Part shown: positions 13,516 to 18,422 of the stretch, piece by piece | How the letters are laid out: the number at the start of each line of letters is the position of its first letter | Position numbering within the stretch: position 1 is the stretch's first letter | Source of the DNA: Bacillota bacterium | GTDB taxonomy: Bacteria; Bacillota; Clostridia; Acetivibrionales; DTU013 | Direction of reading: 5' to 3' | DNA length: 18,422 bases | Assembly: GCA_023399355.1 (NCBI GenBank) | Contig: JAEWQC010000332.1 | Span: 1-18,422, forward strand | Program-made: the position numbers and the translations under genes | The notes under the pieces: model-generated | What the model saw: only the letters and a program-made list of their open reading frames with translations | Told to the model about the DNA's origin: nothing | Database searches by the model: none

Positions 13516-13665
13516 TACATGTACGGACGCACTGACGAGGACCATCAGGTCCCGAGTACCTCAATGGGGAACATGTACCCCAAAGATCAGAAGGGGAAAT
13601 ACTTTAAACCCGTGCAACATGCATCATGAGTAACTTAACTCATCATTGCATGCGGGTGTATCCCC
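13516..13665 (+). promoter_or_regulatory. Structured rpsL-rpsG spacer, candidate S7 control site
   Basis: Two domains are visible. In the first, GGACC (13539-13543) pairs with GGTCC (13548-13552) around ATCA, and TGGGG (13565-13569) pairs with CCCCA (13578-13582); the loop of the latter carries AACATGTA, complementary to TACATGT at 13516-13522, so a pseudoknot is possible. In the second, GGGG (13593-13596)/CCCC (13662-13665), ATAC/GTAT, CCCG (13609-13612)/CGGG (13653-13656), CATGCA/TGCATG and ATGAGT (13626-13631)/ACTCAT (13638-13643) stack into one long hairpin ending 15 bases before the rpsG ribosome site. In E. coli S7 represses through the rpsL-rpsG spacer; whether this spacer does the same is inference. 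Confidence 0.6.
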
Positions 13666-13695
13666 TATCATTAAACAGACAAGGAGGGAAGTAAA

Positions 13696-14166
13696 GTGCC
13701 AAGAAAAGGACATACTCCAAAAAGAGACGTTCTGCCTGATCCGATTTATAATGATAAAGTCGTAACAAAGCTGATCAATAATATCATGCTTGACGGCAAG
13801 AGGGGAGTAGCTCAGAAAATTTGCTATGAAGCTTTTGATATCATAAAGGAAAAGACCGGTAAGGAACCTCTCGAAGTATTTGAACAGGCAATGAACAATA
13901 TTATGCCTGTGTTGGAAGTAAAGGCCAGAAGGGTCGGTGGTGCCACCTATCAGGTGCCCATGGAGGTAAGACCTGAAAGAAGGCAAGCTCTTGGTTTGAG
14001 ATGGTTGACCGACTATTCTCGTAAAAGAGGCGAAAAGACAATGAAGGAAAGACTTGCAGGAGAGCTCATGGATGCTGTCAACGGACAGGGCAGTGCCTTC
14101 AAAAAGAAGGAAGACACCCACAAGATGGCGGAAGCCAACAAGGCTTTTGCGCATTACCGCTGGTAA
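13696..14166 (+). CDS. rpsG: 30S ribosomal protein S7
   Basis: S7 initiates assembly of the head of the small subunit and contacts the E-site tRNA. The 156-residue product is of standard length and begins MPRKGHTPKRDVLPDP. Family landmarks are NNIMLDGKRGVAQKI (about residues 28-42), a central GGATYQVPMEVRPERR (about 81-96), and the basic C-terminal NKAFAHYRW. Translation starts at GTG, with AAGGAGGG (13681-13688) seven bases upstream. It follows rpsL and precedes fusA by 119 bases, the normal str order. The long hairpin just upstream suggests that its translation can be regulated. Confidence 0.96.
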   Translation: MPRKGHTPKRDVLPDPIYNDKVVTKLINNIMLDGKRGVAQKICYEAFDIIKEKTGKEPLEVFEQAMNNIMPVLEVKARRVGGATYQVPMEVRPERRQALGLRWLTDYSRKRGEKTMKERLAGELMDAVNGQGSAFKKKEDTHKMAEANKAFAHYRW

Positions 14167-14229
14167 ACGTATAGCTGCAAAACTGTGTTGGTATTTCAAT
14201 AATGGTTTCACAGCACGACGTAATATAAC

Positions 14230-14248
14230 ATGATGAAATAAGCATCAT
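14230..14248 (+). other. Small hairpin in the rpsG-fusA spacer
   Basis: ATGATG (14230-14235) pairs with CATCAT (14243-14248) around AAATAAG. It has no T-run. It lies 24 bases before the fusA ribosome site and may only be a weak spacer structure. Confidence 0.35.
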
Positions 14249-14285
14249 ACAGGATTGAACTTATCGAGGAAGAAAGGAGGCAATT

Positions 14286-16352
14286 ATGCCCAGGCAATTT
14301 AGTTTGGAAAATACGAGGAATATCGGTATCATGGCTCACATAGATGCCGGTAAGACTACGACCACGGAACGTATCCTGTATTATACCGGAAAACTGCATA
14401 AAATGGGAGAAGTTCACGAGGGTGCCGCTACAATGGACTGGATGGAGCAGGAACAGGAAAGAGGTATTACAATCACCTCAGCTGCTACTACAGCACAATG
14501 GAAGGGGAACAGAATCAATATCATAGATACGCCGGGGCACGTTGACTTTACGGTCGAGGTTGAAAGATCTCTGCGAGTTCTCGATGGTTCAGTAACACTT
14601 TTCTGTGCAAAGGGAGGCGTTGAACCTCAGTCTGAAACCGTCTGGAGACAGGCTGACAAATATAACGTACCGCGCCTTGCATATGTTAATAAAATGGATA
14701 TTATGGGTGCTGATTTTTATAACTGCATCCATATGATGAAGGACAGACTGAAAGCCAATGCTGTTCCGATTCAGCTACCTATCGGCAAGGAAGAAAATTT
14801 CCAGGGGATAGTCGACCTTGTTACCCTAAAGGCTTCCTTCTACAAGGATGAAATGGGAAAAGTAGTAGAAGAAGGTCCGATACCGGAAGACATGGCCGAT
14901 GTTGTTGATAAATATCGTAACATTTTAATTGAAGCTGTTGCTGAACAAGATGAGAACTTAATGAATAAATACCTTGAAGGTGAAGAACTGACCGAAGAGG
15001 AAATACGTGCAGGAATCAGAAAGGCAACTATTTCTGTAAGCATGATACCCGTTACTTGTGGGTCATCCTATAAGAACAAAGGTGTACAACAGCTTATGGA
15101 TTGTGTTGTGGATTACATGCCTTCACCATTGGATGTACCCGCTATCAGGGGAGTCGCAACGGATGATGACGAAGCGGAACTTGAAAGACCTCCGGTTGAT
15201 GATGGACCGTTTGCCGCTCTGGCATTTAAAATCATGGCAGATCCCTTTGTTGGAAAACTCTGCTTTTTCAGGGTTTATTCCGGAAAGTTAAGTTCAGGGT
15301 CCTATGTTATGAATTCTACCAAGAACAAGAAGGAACGTATCGGAAGAATCCTTCAGATGCATGCAAATCACAGGGAAGACATTGATATGGTTTACTCGGG
15401 AGACATCGCGGCAGCGGTAGGTCTTAAAGATACTACCACAGGGGATACCCTTTGCAGTGATGATGCTCCGATCATACTGGAGTCCATGGATTTCCCGGAA
15501 CCTGTTATCCATGTCGCGGTTGAGCCAAAAACAAAAGCCGGACAGGACAAGATGGTAATGGCACTGATGAAGCTATCCGAAGAGGATCCTACATTTAAGG
15601 CGCACACGGACCAGGAAACCGGTCAGACCATCATTTCCGGTATGGGTGAACTGCATCTTGAAATCATCGTCGACAGAATGATGAGGGAATTCAAAGTTGA
15701 GGCAAATGTAGGACAACCGCAGGTTGCCTACAAGGAAACCATCCGCAAGGCAGTCAGGTCAGAAGGTAAATTCATCAGGCAGTCAGGCGGTAAAGGACAA
15801 TATGGTCATTGCATATTGGAAATCGAGCCACAGGAACCTGGAACGGGATATACTTTTGTCAACAAGGTTGTCGGAGGCTCTATTCCAAAGGAATATATTT
15901 CACCCATAGATGACGGTATTCAGGAAGCCATGAAAAATGGTATTTTGGGCGGTTATCAGATGCTTGATATTAAAGTAACTGTAGTTGACGGTTCATATCA
16001 TGAAGTCGACTCGTCTGAAATGGCTTTCAAAATAGCAGGCTCCATGGGTTTCAAGGAAGGCTGCCGCAAGGCGGATCCTGTACTGCTCGAACCTGTTATG
16101 AAAGTGGACGTTGTTGTACCTGAGATGTACATGGGCGATGTCATGGGCGATCTGAATTCCCGCAGGGGAAGGATAGACGGCATGGAGAGCAGAGCAGGCG
16201 CACAGGTTATTACTTCACATGTGCCGCTTGCGAACATGTTCGGATATGCAACTGAACTTCGTTCAAGAACTCAGGGAAGAGGCGTATTCACAATGCAATT
16301 CAGCCACTATGAAGAGGTTCCCAGGAACATTCAGGAATCTGTTTTAAAGTAG
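14286..16352 (+). CDS. fusA: Elongation factor G
   Basis: EF-G is the GTPase that drives ribosome translocation and, with RRF, ribosome recycling. The 688-residue product is full length. The GTP-binding motifs are intact: AHIDAGKTTTTER (about residues 17-29), the RGITITSAA switch, DTPGH (about 82-86) and NKMD (about 136-139). Domains II to V follow, including GMGELHLEIIVDRM in domain III, the SGGKGQYGH region of domain IV, and the C-terminal SRTQGRGVFTMQFSHYEEVP. GAAAGGAGG (14272-14280) lies five bases from the ATG. Placed between rpsG and tuf, this is the housekeeping EF-G rather than a specialised paralogue. Confidence 0.97.
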   Translation: MPRQFSLENTRNIGIMAHIDAGKTTTTERILYYTGKLHKMGEVHEGAATMDWMEQEQERGITITSAATTAQWKGNRINIIDTPGHVDFTVEVERSLRVLDGSVTLFCAKGGVEPQSETVWRQADKYNVPRLAYVNKMDIMGADFYNCIHMMKDRLKANAVPIQLPIGKEENFQGIVDLVTLKASFYKDEMGKVVEEGPIPEDMADVVDKYRNILIEAVAEQDENLMNKYLEGEELTEEEIRAGIRKATISVSMIPVTCGSSYKNKGVQQLMDCVVDYMPSPLDVPAIRGVATDDDEAELERPPVDDGPFAALAFKIMADPFVGKLCFFRVYSGKLSSGSYVMNSTKNKKERIGRILQMHANHREDIDMVYSGDIAAAVGLKDTTTGDTLCSDDAPIILESMDFPEPVIHVAVEPKTKAGQDKMVMALMKLSEEDPTFKAHTDQETGQTIISGMGELHLEIIVDRMMREFKVEANVGQPQVAYKETIRKAVRSEGKFIRQSGGKGQYGHCILEIEPQEPGTGYTFVNKVVGGSIPKEYISPIDDGIQEAMKNGILGGYQMLDIKVTVVDGSYHEVDSSEMAFKIAGSMGFKEGCRKADPVLLEPVMKVDVVVPEMYMGDVMGDLNSRRGRIDGMESRAGAQVITSHVPLANMFGYATELRSRTQGRGVFTMQFSHYEEVPRNIQESVLK

Positions 16353-16385
16353 GCTAAGCTTATTAAACAAATTATAACAATTTTA

Positions 16386-16401
16386 TTCAGTATTTACTGA
16401 A
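16386..16401 (+). other. Small perfect hairpin before tuf
   Basis: TTCAGT (16386-16391) pairs with ACTGAA (16396-16401) around ATTT, about ten bases before the tuf ribosome site. A -10-like TATAAC (16373-16378) is nearby but has no acceptable -35, so a separate tuf promoter is not supported. Confidence 0.35.
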
Positions 16402-16422
16402 ACAAAGGGAGGAGATTTAACA

Positions 16423-17625
16423 ATGGGTAAGGCAAAATTTGAAAGAACAAAGCCCCACGTTAACATTGGAACGATAGGTCACGTAGACCACGGTAAGACT
16501 TCATTGACAGCTGCTATTACAAAGGTATTGGGTTTCTCCGGTAAAGCAAACTACACAGCTTATGACCAGATTGACAAAGCACCTGAAGAAAAAGCAAGAG
16601 GAATCACGATCTCTACAGCTCACGTTGAATATGAAACAGACAAGAGACATTATGCTCATGTTGACTGCCCCGGCCATGCTGACTATGTCAAGAACATGAT
16701 TACCGGTGCTGCCCAGATGGACGGCGCAATCCTTGTTGTTTCCGCTGCAGACGGCCCGATGCCCCAGACCAGGGAGCACATACTCCTTGCAGGTCAGGTT
16801 GGCGTTCCTTATATCGTTGTATTTCTGAACAAGTGTGACATGGTTGATGATGAAGAACTCATTGAACTTGTTGAAATGGAACTCAGAGAATTGCTCAATA
16901 CGTACGATTTTGACGGTGACAATATTCCGATCATCAGAGGATCAGCTCTGGTTGCTCTTGAAAGCACCTCTACAGATGCAAGTGCTCCCGAGTATAAAGG
17001 CATTCTTGAACTCATGGATGCTGTAGACAGTTATATTCCTACACCTACAAGAGCAACTGACAAGCCTTTCATCATGCCTGTAGAGGATGTTTTCTCCATC
17101 ACTGGCCGTGGTACTGTTGCCACCGGCAGAGTTGAAAGAGGACAGGTTAAGGTCGGCGAAGAAGTTGAAATCGTTGGTCTGATGGATGCTCCAAGGAAAT
17201 CTGTTGTTACTGGTGTTGAAATGTTCAGAAAGCTTCTTGATCAGGCTGTTGCCGGCGATAACATCGGCTGCCTGCTCAGAGGTGTTCAGAGGAACGAAGT
17301 TGAAAGAGGACAGGTTATTGCCAAGCCGGGATCTATCAAACCACATACCCATTACAAATCTCAGGTCTATGTTCTGACTAAGGAAGAAGGCGGCAGACAT
17401 ACTCCTTTCTTCAATGGTTACAGACCGCAGTTCTATTTCAGGACTACCGACGTTACCGGTGTTGCTGAACTTCCTGCAGGTGTTGAAATGTGCATGCCTG
17501 GTGACCACATCCAGATGACGATCAAGCTCATTACTCCGATCGCTATGGAAGAAGGACTGAAGTTTGCTATCCGTGAGGGCGGCAGAACTGTTGGATCCGG
17601 AACTGTTACAGGTATCATCGAATAA
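16423..17625 (+). CDS. tuf: Elongation factor Tu
   Basis: EF-Tu delivers aminoacyl-tRNA to the ribosomal A site in its GTP form. The 400-residue product is full length. Domain I has GHVDHGKTSLTAAI (residues 19-32), RGITISTAHVEYE, DCPGHADY (about 81-88) and NKCDMVDD (about 136-143); domain II begins near TPTRATDKPFIMPVEDVF, and domain III contains the kirromycin-family contact region near GGRHTPFF and the C-terminal GGRTVGSGTVT. The ribosome site GGGAGGAG is upstream of the ATG. It follows fusA by 70 bases and is closed by a strong terminator, so it ends the cluster; the S10 operon does not follow here. Confidence 0.98.
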   Translation: MGKAKFERTKPHVNIGTIGHVDHGKTSLTAAITKVLGFSGKANYTAYDQIDKAPEEKARGITISTAHVEYETDKRHYAHVDCPGHADYVKNMITGAAQMDGAILVVSAADGPMPQTREHILLAGQVGVPYIVVFLNKCDMVDDEELIELVEMELRELLNTYDFDGDNIPIIRGSALVALESTSTDASAPEYKGILELMDAVDSYIPTPTRATDKPFIMPVEDVFSITGRGTVATGRVERGQVKVGEEVEIVGLMDAPRKSVVTGVEMFRKLLDQAVAGDNIGCLLRGVQRNEVERGQVIAKPGSIKPHTHYKSQVYVLTKEEGGRHTPFFNGYRPQFYFRTTDVTGVAELPAGVEMCMPGDHIQMTIKLITPIAMEEGLKFAIREGGRTVGSGTVTGIIE

Positions 17626-17647
17626 TCTAAACTCAGATATTAAAGAG

Positions 17648-17679
17648 AGAACCGCTTGAAATACAGCGGTTCTTTTTTT
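17648..17679 (+). terminator. Intrinsic terminator after tuf
   Basis: AGAACCGCT (17648-17656) pairs perfectly with AGCGGTTCT (17665-17673) around TGAAATAC, followed by seven T (17673-17679). It closes the ribosomal/elongation factor cluster. Confidence 0.95.
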
Positions 17680-17687
17680 GTTGTGGG

Positions 17688-17696
17688 TGGTATACT
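17688..17696 (+). promoter_or_regulatory. Possible extended -10 promoter for the DUF1697 gene
   Basis: TGGTATACT has the TG-n-TATACT form of an extended -10. No good -35 is present because that position overlaps the tuf terminator. Transcription would start near 17703, just before the ribosome site, giving a very short leader. Confidence 0.4.
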
Positions 17697-17722
17697 TCTG
17701 ATAAGGGAGGGATTTTTGAAAT

Positions 17723-18310
17723 ATGAAGATATATATTGCTCTATTACGTGGAATTAATGTGGGAGGAAAGAATATCATCAGGATGGCTGACTTAAAACGT
17801 ATGTTTGAAAGGATTGGACTTTTTGAGGTGCAGACATATATTCAAAGCGGCAATGTCTTGTTCAGATCGGAAGAGGAAGAGGAATCACTGCGCAGCAAAA
17901 TCGAGCAGGAGATCCTGATTGTATTTCAAATATCAGTAACTGTTGTTTTGAGGACATTTGAGGAACTGGAGAAAATTATTCTCAATTGCCCATTTACTGA
18001 TGAAGAGGTAGCAGAGGCGGACACTTCATCGCAGGCAGAGAGCCTTTATGTTTCACTGATGACCCATGTCCTTCCACAAGAAAAGAGGGAATACCTGAGC
18101 ATTTATGAAAATGAATTTGAAAAGTACCGGATCATTGGACGGGAAATTTTTCTTTTATTCCATCAAGGTATTCGGAATTCAAAGCTTGCCAATAGCCTGC
18201 AAAAGCTTGGTGTACCAGCAACAGTGCGAAATTGGAAAACAATTGGAAAACTGGTTGAATTGGCAAAGAACATGGAAGCAGGTGCAACTAATATAAATAT
18301 TGCGCAGTGA
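17723..18310 (+). CDS. DUF1697 family protein, function unknown
   Basis: The 195-residue product matches the DUF1697 family by its N-terminal signature IALLRGINVGGKNIIRMADL (residues 5-24), followed by a glycine-containing YIQSGNVLF (about 39-47), and a C-terminal region with RNWKTIGKLVELA. It is a soluble protein with no signal peptide or membrane span. The family is widespread but its biochemical role is not established, so none is assigned. GGGAGGG (17705-17711) is eleven bases before the ATG, rather far. It lies after the tuf terminator and is probably a separate transcription unit unrelated to translation. Its last 32 bases and stop codon belong to a 40-bp tandem duplication, so the C-terminal GATNINIAQ may be a recent addition. 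Confidence 0.9.
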   Translation: MKIYIALLRGINVGGKNIIRMADLKRMFERIGLFEVQTYIQSGNVLFRSEEEEESLRSKIEQEILIVFQISVTVVLRTFEELEKIILNCPFTDEEVAEADTSSQAESLYVSLMTHVLPQEKREYLSIYENEFEKYRIIGREIFLLFHQGIRNSKLANSLQKLGVPATVRNWKTIGKLVELAKNMEAGATNINIAQ

Positions 18311-18358
18311 ATATAAACCAGATGCAGCCAATATGAATATTGCGCAGTGAATATATAA
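18279..18358 (+). repeat. Two tandem 40-bp repeats across the end of the DUF1697 gene
   Basis: Bases 18279-18318 and 18319-18358 are copies with about six differences; both contain AATATTGCGCAGTGAATATA, which includes the TGA stop. A third, much weaker partial copy may begin at 18379 (CAGGTGCAG). The rest of the window to 18422 is AT-rich and I see nothing else in it. Confidence 0.85.
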
Positions 18359-18422
18359 ATACGAATCTACTATAAATCAGGTGCAGTGTATGAATAAAAT
18401 TATATGAATAAAACAATTTACA

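Noticed and set aside
13532..13556. CTGACGA followed by a hairpin in the rpsL-rpsG spacer, like a hammerhead ribozyme core
   Set aside because: After the stem the conserved GAA is replaced by CGA and there is no consistent pair of flanking stems with a cleavage site, so it is not a hammerhead.
13624..14211. 195-residue minus-strand frame over rpsG
   Set aside because: It is a shadow of rpsG in another frame; the S7 reading is unmistakable.
16373..16378. TATAAC as a -10 for a separate tuf promoter
   Set aside because: There is no -35 match at an acceptable distance, so tuf is taken to be co-transcribed with fusA.
16942..17778. 278-residue minus-strand frame over tuf
   Set aside because: It is antisense to the fully conserved EF-Tu gene and crosses the tuf terminator; its composition is not that of a real protein.

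Overview
The window is a ribosomal-protein and RNA-polymerase gene cluster from a low-to-moderate GC Firmicute, most likely a member of class Clostridia. The gene order (rpmG-secE-nusG-rplK-rplA-rplJ-rplL-rpoB-rpoC-L7Ae-like-rpsL-rpsG-fusA-tuf), strong GGAGG ribosome sites, TTG/GTG starts, a long-form S12 and an L10 leader with attenuator all point there. Resemblance to Acetivibrio/Ruminiclostridium-type genomes is an impression, not a result. All protein genes are on the + strand and none looks broken.

Layout. 1-292: a short hairpin-rich stretch, a good vegetative promoter and a leader. 293-1237: rpmG, secE, nusG, closely packed. 1238-2670: rplK and rplA, each preceded by a structured leader; the one before rplA contains a convincing mimic of the L1 binding site of 23S rRNA. 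2671-3978: a probable promoter, L10 leader, attenuator, rplJ and rplL, closed by a strong terminator. 3979-4564: a large noncoding element made of nested inverted repeats with three internal hairpin domains, bordered by 22-bp tandem repeats. 4601-5069: a near-consensus promoter and a hairpin-rich leader of about 430 nt, then rpoB and rpoC (5070-12323). 12324-12688: a hairpin, a promoter and a leader in front of the L7Ae-like gene, then rpsL. 13426-13695: a highly structured rpsL-rpsG spacer. Then rpsG, fusA and tuf with a strong terminator, followed by a separate DUF1697 gene whose 3' end is tandemly duplicated.

Functionally the genes build the translation and transcription core: ribosomal subunits and stalk (L33, L11, L1, L10, L12, S12, S7), the catalytic RNA polymerase subunits, the elongation factors EF-G and EF-Tu, the NusG transcription factor and the SecE translocon subunit. 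The protein genes are ordinary. What deserves attention is the noncoding DNA: several spacers carry RNA-level control structures, and the rplL-rpoB gap holds an apparently interspersed foldback element of unknown identity.
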